64,000 bases of DNA from Oscheius dolichura (taxonomy: Eukaryota; Nematoda; Chromadorea; Rhabditida; Rhabditidae): the NCBI GenBank assembly GCA_932521035.1, contig OW051495.1, positions 2,790,001 to 2,854,000 on the forward strand. The letters are read 5' to 3'. The translations under genes and the position numbers were made by a program. Numbering within the stretch: the first letter of the stretch is position 1; every line of letters begins with the position of its first letter. Below the pieces are notes generated by a model. The model did no database searches. It saw nothing but the letters and a program-made list of their open reading frames with translations, and was not told where the DNA came from. Below are positions 10,875 through 22,085 of this stretch, one piece after another.

Positions 10875-13800
10875 TCATCCTTTCCCCTGTCCTCCCTCCG
10901 CCGTCTCCTCCTTTCCAATCGTCTCCTCCTCTTCTTCGTCTTCGGAACTCGTCGGAGAGAGACTAACCTCATCGTCTTCATCGCTCTCTTCATCCTTCCC
11001 ATCGTCCTCATCCTCGTCGTCCTCCTCGACTCCGGCGTCTTCGTCGTCCTCATCCGTTTCACACCCAAAGCTATCATCGGAACTCTGACTGTCGTCCTCC
11101 TCCTCCTCCCCCTCCTCCTCCGGGTCGGACATCATCAAGGGGGCCAGGGGGTCCAGATTCTTCTGCTCCCTTTCGCCTTCTGCCCTGAGCCGTGCCAACA
11201 GCTCCTTCTCCCCTTTGAACCGGTCCTCCACTGTTCGACACCTTCGATCGAAGTCGGACTGCTTCAAATAAACGGCGGTGACGTGTTTTTTAGTGATCAG
11301 TGTTTGAAACGCGATGATCTCGACCTAAAAATCGGGGAAAAGTAAAGGAAAACGGATGAAATGTACCTGATTTCCAGCTTGATATTTCTTGGATAGACTG
11401 GTCGTGCCCTGGCCGACATCCGCCGGGACGACGAAGACATACCGGGTGGCGAAGGGGCCGTGGCTGATACAGGCCTCGGCGAAATCTTCCTGGGAGACGG
11501 TGACGGTCGCCTGGAGGACATAGCGACGAGACTGGTCCCACCACGACGTATTCTTGTCCAGTTCAAGCAGAAGGAGGGTACTGTCCCAGAGGGAAGGAAT
11601 CTTCAGAGCCTCTTCTTTGATCCGAATAAAGGCATTTTCTTCGGGATTGGAAGGGTCTAAAATCAACGGAATAGAGAAGAAAAGGGGAGGGAGAACTCAC
11701 CGGTAATGGCAACTTCAAAGATGAACTCGTTCTGTTCCTCTTCCAAAAACTGTAACAGTTGTTCGAGGGAATCCATCGGCACTCGCCAGAGATAGTCATC
11801 CAGCCAGGCGGCGCCTTCCTCGTAGGTTGGTAGAGCAGCAATTCTGAAATATGAGGATCAAATAATCGGCAGAGTTGGACTCAAAAGTGACGGATAAAGC
11901 TCCGCATTTCTGTAAAAAGCTGGGTCACTCCATTCCTTCTCTGTAGAAAACGGTCCGTCTTTCACGATTGCTCCCAATGAAACATTACCTTTCTTTTCAT
12001 ATGCATTTCTATATGCCACTGTTTTGAAGTTTTAAAAATTAGCTGTTAGTGGTGTCATAAAAGCGGAAAGAAAGCTTACTCTTCAAAGACATCGGTCAGC
12101 TTGGCTCCTTGAGTGCTATCCTGTTCGTGGATCTTTATGATACAGACAAGGTACACCATTCCTCGTCTAAACTTTGGAATTTCATGTCAATTGACCGCTA
12201 ATCCCTACCGGTATCCGAAGCCTTGGTTCGACACAATTCTGCCGACATCATCCACTTCAAAGACATGAGGATGTTGGCGGAGGAACTCCTCCAACTGCTC
12301 CTGGCTCTCCAGGCGGGAATCCGTTTCCTGAGAATTGTTGAAACCTTTCAAAGCAAAGGGATTACCTTCTTCTCCGATATGGCGTCCTCGTAATATTTCC
12401 AGACTTTATCAGCCGTTGCGGGAGGCCCCTTTCGAATTGCTTCGAATAAATCCTGAAATTAGGTTATAAACCAAGGGAGAAACCAATTTTGAATAAACTT
12501 TTTCGCTTTTTACGTTCTCTTGGAACATTTCAAAGGCCGCGAAAAGTAAGTAATGATTCATACCGTGCAGATCTCCTTGTCCCGTTCGGCTTCGCTCTCC
12601 CTGAAAGTGGGAATGGCCTCCTCCTTTTCATAGTCACTCCGTCCCTCCCTAAACAATATTCTCTTCTTCTTTACCCAATCCTCAACCCACCCATTGATTC
12701 CCTTCGGATATTTCTTGACTTTATCCAATTCCTCTTGCATAAACTGCCTGACAGAGGGTCCACTCTTGCCCCGTTTCTGATTCTGATTGCCACTCTTCTT
12801 CCTGTAGCCAGAAATTAAAAAGAAGAAATGAAACAGGATTACCAGTTGGTGGTGGAAGTCCTCGGCGGACCGGCATTCTGCGCCCTGCAAAATGTTTTAC
12901 TTTTTATAGAAAAAGAAGGGAACATACAGCATCGGCATGATGCGTGTCTGGCGCGTGTCTCCGAATCTCGGCATGTACCTGAAAATGGAAAATTGCTATA
13001 ATTCCATGATTCGGCGAAGGGTTTTATTCATTTCATCAGGAGCCGAACTAATCGTCCTCCCTCAATCGCGTCATCACTTATTATGAAATTGTGCAACTCT
13101 GCAACGAAGCGAATAAAATACGAGAACCAACCTTAACCGTGCTTGAGGTCTGTCCAGACCCGGCCGGACATTCATCGACGCCCTGAAATACAAGTTTCTC
13201 TTTCAATCTGCGAACAGGTAGCCTACCCAATGGGATCCAGAAAAGGACCTTCTCTCTCCTCCGGCGGGGGAATACCGAACCCTCTCTGGACCTGAGGTAC
13301 ACTGAAAATGATTAGCTTTCATACGTTTTAAATGTTTCAAACCTCGCGGCACTGTATGAATTGGGAGGCCGGTTGACGCGACGAGGAAGACCCTGCTCGT
13401 AGCCTTGATTTCTTGGGAGAGGATAACTAGTCGATGGGTTCTCTTCTGCTGGTACTCTGTAAATTGTGTGCTGTTTTGGCGAATCTATTTCTTTGTGGAT
13501 TGCTTTCGAAAACAATCTAGCGATGTAATTCACCAAAAATGATAAAAATCTTCTTACCCCTGTCTGCTGAGCCTCCCTTGAATTCCAGCCGTAGGTTGTC
13601 CGCCTTCCTCGTTTTCCCCACATCTAAACAGTCTCCAAAATGAGTAGAATGGAATAATTCTGACCGACTAATCCGTCCCTGAAGTCGTCCTCCTTCTCCC
13701 TCCTCTGGATCTCTCCACTGTCCTCCTCTCTGGTTTTGGTTCCCATAGCTACCTCGATAAGGAGCACCTCGCCCTCTTCGATAATTCCCACTTCATATCA

Positions 13801-13931
13801 ATATTTTCTTCAAAAACGACTACTCACCCTCGATATCCTCCTCCTCCGCCTCGATTGTTGTAATCCCCTCGATGAGAATAGTTCCCGCCTCGGCCCCGTC
13901 CTTCGTATCCGCTGCGTTGACCCTCGTCCAT
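10875..13931 (-). CDS. RGG-rich N-terminus / acidic C-terminus protein, 15 exons, family not recognised
   Basis: Exons from the start (high coordinate) down: 13931-13828, 13775-13665, 13623-13558, 13456-13343, 13301-13227, 13182-13132, 12978-12928, 12884-12843, 12801-12564, 12452-12366, 12327-12209, 12166-12080, 11843-11701, 11656-11367, 11324-10875. All junction phases agree (2028 nt, 675 residues). The first 80 residues are Gly/Arg/Tyr-rich with RGG and GRG repeats, typical of RNA-binding or condensate proteins. The middle is folded-looking: LFEAIRKGPPATADKVWKYY, then a segment around LEEFLRQHPHVFEVDDVGRI, which resembles small winged-helix modules of RNA-regulatory proteins. The last 130 residues are very acidic (long runs of D/E with Ser). 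I do not recognise the family. A role in RNA biology is inferred from composition only. A TTTTCAG site two bases before the ATG may be a trans-splice acceptor. Confidence 0.8.
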
Positions 13932-14375
13932 TACTGAAAATCGATGAACAATGGGCGAAACTTCAGGAAACAAAAGCACAACGGAAAAAAAAGCGAAACG
14001 AACGTGTCAAGGGAGAAGATTTTATGGTTTTTTGAAGTTCAAATGGACATACGCAATCCGGACAGCGTCAATGTTTTATTTCGAACGGCAGTTGACTACG
14101 GTTGCTAATTATTTTCCTTTTCAATGCCAGGAGCTACCTTGATATTGCCACTGTTGGCTACAGTTATATAAAAGGATCCCCCGAAAAAAAGGAAACACTT
14201 GCGGCTCCGAAAAGTGTTCACCATGCCATACATAAATAGCAAGAGAAAGCAGCAATCGACGACACAACTAACATAAACATGACCAGGATCTGATTCATTT
14301 CGGGAAAATCAATTAAATCGAGAGCACACACTAAATGACTAGGTAATAAATGACAGGGCACACTGATGGAAAGAA
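13932..14375. other. Intergenic region upstream of the RGG-rich gene
   Basis: Probable promoter of the minus-strand gene ending at 10875. No coding feature seen. Confidence 0.5.
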
Positions 14376-14663
14376 TTAAAGGGAGCTACCGGCAGTAAAA
14401 TTCGCGCCTACAGTACGCCTGCCGAGATGTTACGGGTGCGGCGGCGGCGCATTACATAACCTTGAATTTCATCTATTTCATCCATTTTTGCTTCTTTTTC
14501 ACAGTTTTTCAACGTTTTTTAGTGCTATATTTATTAAAAACATCACAATAAACATTACAAATGTGAAGAAGAGGTCTTTTGGATGTCCGTTGACTTCTTT
14601 CCATCTTGCGCTTGATTCTGAAAACAACATAATCAAATAATGACTTTTAACAAATAAACTGAC

Positions 14664-14985
14664 CTGAAAAATACTCCAAGTCATTCTCCTGACCAAATAC
14701 AAGGTTATCCTGCAAAAGAAATATTAGAAAACATCGAGGGAAACAAAAGTAGCAAAAAAATTACAAGTCTTTATCGCGAAAAAAATTTGCGCAGAGCTTC
14801 GCCTCTATTTGATGAAATTCAACATAGAAAAACACAGCAGAAGCTATAAAACAGCTTTATAATTATATATACAATATTTAAAAAGAAAGATAATGAGTAA
14901 AAACAAACTTACTTGGATATTCGTCTAATGTCCTGTGGAGAGCTCTTGTTGCTCAATCCACTTATTCTTCTTCTTGTGCTTGCAT
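14664..14985 (-). other. Candidate exons in TTAA element copy A
   Basis: Two putative minus-strand exons, 14985-14913 (73 nt) and 14709-14664 (46 nt), have AG acceptors and GT donors at exactly the places seen in copy B, and the same lengths. The 46-nt exon reads NLVFGQEND-like in one frame, and 5 of the 7 codons that differ between copies differ silently. The two exons do not join in the same frame directly, so an exon or alternative splice is missing from my model. A following exon at about 14621 runs toward the left end. Confidence 0.4.
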
Positions 14986-15500
14986 CTAAAAACAATGTAT
15001 TATCAATTAGAAATAATAGAAAACAAATTAAAAATGACAAAACAACAAGAGAAAGCAATACAACAAACAATGAAAATGAAATAATGATCAAATTCGAAAG
15101 CGACTTGCAATATGCTAATTAGACTGATTTTCACTCAATTTTCTTTCTGTAACAGTTATAATATGTTGCTAACATGCTACTCTATGTGTAAAAAATAAGT
15201 AGAAGCAAAAACGATATGAGAATCAAAAGGAATTCATCATATTCTATTTCAGATTCGTTTGATGCCTTGTTATTTATTTGAAACGATTTATATCGCATTC
15301 CACATGTTCAGTGATACTGCAAAAGAAGCGTTATCGAATGTAGATCATTTAGCAACAAAAATAATATAGAGAAAACAAGTACAGGCAAAGAAATTAATAA
15401 ATTTGTCGATGAAATGATTTTTTCAGAAAAAGGACGTTAACGAAAAATGCTGCCCGCGAAAAAAGATAATAGACATTTTCGACCGTATTTTCTATTTTCT

Positions 15501-17345
15501 AATCATATGCAACAAAGAAAAAAAATGCGAAAATACAAAATGATGAGTTTTAATAATATGTATTTTGCCGTTCTAGCGCACCTTTTCCCCCTTCAATTTT
15601 TACACATTTTGAGCCATTTTAATACTTATTTTCATTGATTTTATGTCTTAACTCTTCAAAAATGTGTCATTTTAAACAATTTTCAAAAATGGTAAAAAGG
15701 TCGAAATGCGTTACCTAAAAGTGTGGTCGAAATTCATCTTTTATGAATAGAAAAGAGTAGCGTTCCTCTGTAGTTCGCGTTGTGCGTGATTTCCCATCTG
15801 TGATTATCATTGTTATTTTTTTCCTTAACTTTGAGTTTATTAACAACTTTTCCGTATCTTACTGTCTGGCGTAATGTCTCAGTTTTTCAAAAGCATTTTA
15901 GCTAGCCAAGTTTTCCGAAAAGTGAAGCTTATTTTTGCACTCATATTGAGATGGTATTGATAAGCATATTTTTATCAAAAATCCTCACATAGACGACTTA
16001 GTATTAAAACCGTTTTATTTATTCAATTTACTTATTTCATTAATTCTTTGGTTTCAGAATGGTTTTTGTTGTGATCCGACTAGTTGGTGAAGCAGAAGAT
16101 CGCTTGTTCGAGAATATTATTTTGGAACCGCAGGTTTGAACTTCGTTGGGTTTATCTAAATTCTGTTTTATTTATAGATTTCTCGTTTGGAACTGGTAAA
16201 GCGAATTGAGAGTGTGACGCGAATCCCTTCCGACTTTCAACAAATCGAGTTCCGTGGTGTTAAGCTACCCGTTGTTGAGTGTCCTATTCAAGACATCAAG
16301 TTTGGTGAAACCCTCGTTGTGGTAAGTTGAATTTTTATATTTAGAATTTACTGTTTATTGTTAGGATGTATAATTTTATTTGTGTGGTGTACATGTACTT
16401 TAAAACTGGAACAAACCAATATTTCACACTATTTTGACATTTTAATTTTTCAGCAACACTCCCTACTCTCCATGTGGTCAACTGTGTTGGATCGAGAAAT
16501 AGCTTTCGGTCAATCTCACGAAGAAGAACTCAAAAAAGCCATTCACCTGGATGCCACAGCGCTAATCGATAACTTGATCCAATCACGTTTTTTTCTGGTC
16601 TACCCTAGTTTGGGAACAAGACGTTTTGCTATTGAAAAAAAGTTCTACGCGTACTTCGATCGAAAAGTAGACCAAATCAGGGTTAGTCGTAGTTTAGCAT
16701 TCTTTCAAATAGTTATGGTTAATATTTAGAGATCTACTCGAGCTCACTTCACAAAGGTCTATGGCGAGAAGAGTAAGGTGACTTTCGGTTCGCGTGAGGA
16801 TGGTTCTCGTGCCGGCTGCATTTGTGTTGTTGACGACGGATCAACCATTTGCCGATTCTTTATCAAAACTCATCATGGAGCTGGAGACAAAGTTTGGCTC
16901 TTAGTTTTAAATTTCTAATCGTCAAAATTTCAGACTCGCGGTTTGACATTGACATCAAAGAACTGTTCGTATACACGTATGTATTGGAGAGGTCGATTGC
17001 CTCCTTCCTCGAACAGCGCAAGCCCGACTTCGACAAGATGAACTTAGTGTTTGACAAAGTCAACAAGACAGATGATCTGCTAGAATACGTCGACAATGTT
17101 CGTAGAAACATTAGTTTATTTGTGAATGACTCATGATTCGGTGAATAAAAATTGTTTTCGTATATATTTCGACCTTTTTACCATTTTTGAAGAGTTAAGA
17201 CACAAAATCAATGAAAATAAGTATTAAAATGGCTCAAAATGTGTAAAAATTGAAGGTGGTCGAAAAGGTGCGCTAGAACGGCAAAATACATATTATTAAA
17301 ACTCATCATTTTGTATTTTCGCATTTTTTTTTCTTTGTTGCATAT
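15501..17345. mobile_element. Nested unit with about 180-208 bp inverted repeats enclosing a gene
   Basis: The left arm (15501-15708) and right arm (17169-17345) are near-identical inverted copies, beginning ATCATATGCAACAAAG and running through CGTTCTAGCGCACCTTTT to ACCTTTTTACC. They differ only by an insertion of about 26 bases in the left arm and 7 in the right. They enclose the ubiquitin-like gene at 16059-17136. Because copy B of the surrounding TTAA element lacks this unit, it probably inserted secondarily. No transposase is seen in it. Confidence 0.8.
16059..17136 (+). pseudogene. Ubiquitin-like-domain gene inside an inverted-repeat unit, frame broken in the last exon
   Basis: Exons 16059-16133, 16178-16321, 16454-16681 and 16730-16891 join in frame. 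The first 73 residues look like a ubiquitin fold by spacing: VIRLVGEAEDRLFENIILE, then RLELVKRIESVTRIPSDFQQ, then IEFRGVKLP and IKFGETLVV, paralleling the beta-strand, helix and GIPxxxQ landmarks of ubiquitin. The next 130 residues (with RAGCICVVDDGSTICRFF) are not recognised. The final exon has a good acceptor at 16934 and an open frame to 17136, but that frame is offset by one base from exon 4. Reading in phase instead gives a short unrelated tail ending early. So this is either a frameshifted copy or has an unusual splice. Possible captured host gene. Confidence 0.55.
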
Positions 17346-17500
17346 GATTTGCTAGCTTCTGCTGATCATTTTGATATAAAGAAATGCAAGAAATTATGGA
17401 GAAAACGAGCGAAAATGATTTTTAGAAAATCGCAGTAAACCTGCTCCATCTCATCGTACCCCAGTGGGGTACGTTCGCACATGCGAGACTCTCCCTTTAA

Positions 17501-19770
17501 AAATCAACAGGGAGCTTTGTAAAACAGTTGGAGAAGTTATTAGGCGCGGCTGTAACATAAAAAAGAATCATTAAAAAACCAATCTGTAATCAACAGCGAC
17601 CATATAACAACTACCCTTTGGATAGATTAGGAAATTTGAACATGCTCTGGAGTATACAATATCACAGGTGTAAACCACCCCCGGATTTTATGAAATAATT
17701 AAAACAAACAAAAAAGAAATAGAATAGGGTGTAGCGAAAGAAATCCCACTAACGACTCTTTACAGAAGGAAGGGCACATATCATGGGTCAGGAATCCATC
17801 TGGATCACAATATCCACGTCGGTTAGCATCTGTGGATCAAAGTGATGTTGCCAGTGAGTATTCGAACGTAAAAGACAATAGACGAAACGATATATATATT
17901 CATATATTGAAGCAAGTTTAGAATAAGCTGACCAAAATAAGAATAATTCCAACTTTTTAGTATTTCATACAGCTTCATTGCCCAACAGACTGCTCGTCGC
18001 CCTTCTCACTCATCTTTATGACGTTCGAAATCGAGGCGATATCTTATGAGGGAGTGTAGTTTCACAACTTAAATGTAAGTCGTTTGGGGAATTTTACATG
18101 TTCCTTTGTGTCAATATAGTCTCAACTTTCAATCCAAATTTGATTCATCCCCCGCATCCAAGAAAAGATACGACAATGTTTTCTCCAATGATTCCCGGGT
18201 ATTCTTTGTCCCCCCGCGTCTCCCCTAATGGAATCCCCTCCCCTCTGCAACCCGTCGTCTTCATTGTGACGGCACGTGCTGGAGCCATTGTTTATTTTAG
18301 GGGATGACCTCAGATTAATGGCATGCTCCATGATCTCGTCTCCCTTTCCTCAAGATGAAATCCCAAGGCAAACAGGCCGCGGGGCGTCAAGTCTTTTTCA
18401 TCTCATTTTCAACCTTTATTGGCACTTTTCCCCCTCGTTCGTAGTAAACATTTTAGACTAAAGGCAGCCGTGTTCTTTGGTTGTTGTTGGCTGTTTATCA
18501 TGACGAGGGAAACGCGACTTATCCCCTCGGATGCGGTAACCGCGTCGGCCTAAGGCGATTCTCATCAGCTCAGCTCGAGACTTTGCACAAAATGCTTCTA
18601 TACGCTGCTAAATATTCAGTGTTCAAATGCCTTTTTGCTAATTGAAAATTCTCGTCTTTATTTCATTTCCATAATAGCCAAGCATGATGACACCCATTTC
18701 TGACCGTATGCGCTTAGTTTCACCTTTGAGTAATCTTGTTTTAATTAGTTTCAAGCGGCTCATAAATTACGCACTCGTTGAACTTTCTTACTCTCTTGGC
18801 GTGTTTGAGTGCTTTCAACCGTTGAAAATGTAAAAAAGACACTCTTATCCACTACAGAAACCTTGGGATGTTATACAATTTTGCGGTTTTGCGGATCCGC
18901 TAAATATTCTTCAACGTTACTGCTTTAGTACGTTGTGGATGTCAATTTCCCTTATTTCAACACCAGACATATTCCTGTGATTGCCATTTGTTCGAGACTA
19001 CTGGCATTTCTGCCTAACTGAATTAGTTTCAGGGTCATCATAAATCAGATTTTGATTCAACTATTTCATTAGTCCAAAATAGTGGAAGTTCACAAAAGTT
19101 TCTTTTTCAACGAAGCAGCAGAGAATTGTCTTCATCATATGAAATTACGAGCATCGAGACTTTCCAAAAAGTTAGAATGTTTCGAGCAGATGTTAAATAT
19201 CCCCAAGTTTATCCAATGATGCTATTCCAGTGCTGTTATCCCATTTGCTCTTTCCTGATTGAAATTACAACCTCGTGTAGCATTCCATTATTGACCAACG
19301 GTTGCTATCGTCTTGAAATAACTATTTCAAAATTAGTTTCAAGTTCCTCATAAAATGACATCTCTCCTAATCTTCTTGTTCTTTAAGCTTCTCACTTATT
19401 CATAATGTTGCCAACTGTGTGTTTTCCAATGAGTTACAGATGTTGCTCGATAGATAAAAAGCTCCCAAACTGCCGTGGCAATTATCCGTTTTTGTGTAAA
19501 AGTTGTTTCAGCTTCTTCTTAAAACCTCCCTCTTACCCTCGTTCTCCATTATCCCATCCACTTTTCTTCCAGCTGTTATTTCGTGCCTCTTCTGACTTTC
19601 CCCCTCATTCTTCCACCCACCCAACTTCCTCTCAAATTACCCTTTTTCTCTATTTGTTTGCCTTTTCGTCTCTTCTAATAAGGCAATTTGAGTCATATCG
19701 GCGGGCGAGACGGGGCATTCCCGACCTCCCACGTTGTCTTTGACCACTCCTCTTTTCTTTTCAGCCAGTC
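17501..19770. other. Long intergenic region with a weak repeated motif
   Basis: No gene is supported. A motif AATTAGTTTCAAG...CTCATAAA recurs near 18745, 19021 and 19332, with a weaker form near 19503. Spacing is roughly 165-310 bases, suggesting a decayed tandem repeat. A similar AGTTTCAAGTTCCTGCTAAAT occurs once near 36867. The 3' end should contain the promoter of the Sra-type receptor gene; a TTTTCAG site lies seven bases before its ATG. Confidence 0.45.
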
Positions 19771-21850
19771 ATGTGCCGGAATTTCTCTGCCCTGATGGAA
19801 GACGAGGATTGTATTGAGGTAAGAATAAGAACACTTTTTCTGTTCCGGTCAGTCAATAAGAAACCATCTCTCCAAAAGTTTCAATGTGTTGCCTATACTC
19901 TGCCGTTCAGTACGCCGTCCCCGTAATGTCTTCGTGGTCTTTCCGTGTCTCCAACATCGTCCACCTCCTTCTCTCCACCCTCGGCACCCTCTTCCTCACC
20001 CGGGCTCTCTTCTTCCGTATTCCCTACTTCCCCGTACATCAGAATTTAAAGGTCTCTTTCCTTGTACCTCCTTCAAAATAAGTCAAATTCCAGTTAATTT
20101 CCTATTTCTTCGTCAGTAATCTCCTCCTGAACAGTATTTTAATAATAATCGCAACGGTAAGAAATTTCTAAAATATTCATTTTTTTTCTGTTCCCTTTCG
20201 GGTACAAAGGATGTTTACAGTTGCACATCTTGATAATTTCATTATCCTTCACCCAACCATGCGACGCCTTCCTGCCCCCGACCCCCTACCGTATCCTCCA
20301 TTCCCTGATCGCCTTCACTTCTTATGCTCAAACATGGTTCAAGTTGGGTTTTCTCGTGGAGAGAAGCGTCGCCACGAAGAAAGCAGCCGAATACGAGACG
20401 TGGACCCTGAAATTGGGGTGGACATTGGTCATCGCGGCGGTATGTTATTCTTCAAATGTTTCAATTCTCCGATGTAATGTTGAAAAAGGACAGTATTTTA
20501 GTTCCTTTGCACCTTTCTGGGATACATCTACGTGTTCGGCTTCTTTGATTCGGAAATCTTCGCTGGCCGAGAGGTCTCCTATGTTTTCTGGCCAGATGGC
20601 TCCAGACACCGTTTCAACCACACCCTAACCATGTCTATCGGCTCCTCGCTGATCGGGCTGATCATCTGCTGCTTCCTCTACAAATATAACAAGGAGGAGA
20701 GACAAAAACAGTGAGTTGGGAAGGATTGCAGAGCGTGAGATAGTGGTTTACTTCAAAAGGGAGATATATTAATGGGGACGTGTCCTGATGCACGCGTGCA
20801 TGAGGACACCGGCGCGTGCATCAGTATACCGAGCCTATATTAATGGGGCGGCTGAAACATAGTTCAACATGTCCTTTCTATTTTTTCTTCCTCATCCACC
20901 CATTAGCAGCAATTTGTTTCTCTCTGCCAAAAACGTTTTCGTCTTCCTTTCTTGCCTTTTTTCAATCTTCATCAATGCCATGAGCCATTAAATCTAATTA
21001 TAACCAATTTATTAACGAAACTTGAAACATAGTGGGTACAGGAATCGAATAAGAAAAGACCCTCGGCCATTCTCCATTCGATTGAACTTTTACGTTCTTC
21101 CGTTGACGTAAGACATAACCAGTAGGCTATTTCTAATACACTTTCTAGGGAGAATGTTAAAACGCTTTTTTCTAAAAGTAACAGACCCACCCAAATTGAC
21201 CTTTTTGCAACCTGGCACCCTCTTCTGTTCATTTTATTACACTTCCATCATCCAACACCAACAACTAATGGACTGGAAGTATAGCCTTTGGTTTATCAGG
21301 GATTCGTGAAACACAAGAGAAGTGGTGCTGATGTTCAATTCCCTGGGACTTTTATGGACTCACTTTACGTGGAAGTGCAACAGTTATATTGTGAACCTCA
21401 TTGGCTGCCTGAAACATATAGTGATTTGATTCTTTTCGTTCTAAAAATACAACAAGGAAATGAAGATGTTTCAGGATCGGGTGCTGTCTCTCGAAACGGT
21501 ACCAAGTCTCCGAAAATGTCCGGGCGACCGAGTTCGTGCTGTGTGTTTCCATCACGACGACGGCCGTCTTCATCTTCTCCTCAATCTTTGTCCTCTCCGT
21601 CCGGCTCAGCCATAATTCCCTCTTCGAAGAGAACATCGTCGCCTACAGTACTGCCAGGAGTGCCTGTTATGTGAGTTAGTTATTCCCGTAAAGACCTCCT
21701 CGTTTCTAGCCAATGCCCCTTCTCTCTGTGCTCATTCCACTTTCTGTTCTGGTCGCCCGAAACAGACAAGTCACAAATGTCGAAATTGTAGGAAAACAAG
21801 CCGAAGCCATCGAATACGAACGAATTTTACATAAACAATGGGAAAAATAA
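19771..21850 (+). CDS. Serpentine chemoreceptor, Sra/Srab-type (7TM GPCR)
   Basis: Putative chemosensory G-protein-coupled receptor of the plasma membrane in sensory cilia (family knowledge). Seven exons in phase: 19771-19818, 19911-20051, 20094-20156, 20221-20439, 20502-20710, 21475-21670, 21710-21850 (1017 nt, 338 residues, usual length). Seven hydrophobic spans are visible. Family marks: after TM2-3, FKLGFLVERSVATKKAAEYE matches the ER-x-x-AT motif that follows TM3 in Sra-type receptors, and LSKRYQVSENVRATEF matches the RYQ-x-x-EN motif before TM6. The last exon carries PLLSVLIPLSVLVARNRQV. An AATAAA overlaps the stop codon region at 21847. Intron 5 is 764 bases and contains a small palindrome. 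I am sure of the receptor class, less of Sra versus Srab. Confidence 0.85.
20764..20848. repeat. Small palindromic unit between direct repeats in intron 5
   Basis: TATATTAATGGGG occurs at both borders as a direct repeat. Between them are TGATGCACGCG and CGCGTGCATCA, an inverted pair around GTGCATGAGGACAC. It looks like a tiny foldback insertion with a long target duplication, or a local duplication. Confidence 0.5.
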
Positions 21851-22085
21851 AGACTATTATTTATGTGTTATGGGAGATTATCAGCTGGCTTGACCTACCC
21901 GAGACTTTCATAAACGACGCAAAAATAACGATTTATTAGATCTTCCAAGTCTGTTTCCATGGGTATTAAATACAATAAATAAATATTTCTACTCGTTTTT
22001 CTTCAAGAGATCGTTTCTTTGCAAATTGGATCTATATCTGAAATCTAGCACAAAACAGGGATAAATATTAGAAAAGGGAACTAAA

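Larger units (their letters stand above)
14376..17500. mobile_element. TTAA-flanked element, copy A (contains a nested inverted-repeat unit)
   Basis: The ends read TTAA-AGGGAGC (from 14376) and CTCCCT-TTAA (to 17500), so a TTAA target duplication and short inverted termini are visible. The left 1.05 kb is clearly homologous to copy B at 59565-60686: shared landmarks include CGCGCCTACAGTACG, ACGGGTGCGGCGGC and GCGCAGAGCTTCGCC. Copy A is longer because an inverted-repeat unit (15501-17345) sits inside it. TTAA targets are typical of piggyBac-like transposons, but no transposase is seen and the terminal bases are not the classic CCC, so the superfamily is open. Confidence 0.75.

Noticed and set aside
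10858-11088. Serine-rich plus-strand open frame
   Set aside because: It is the antisense shadow of the D/E-rich last exon of the minus-strand gene, whose splice phases and composition are convincing.
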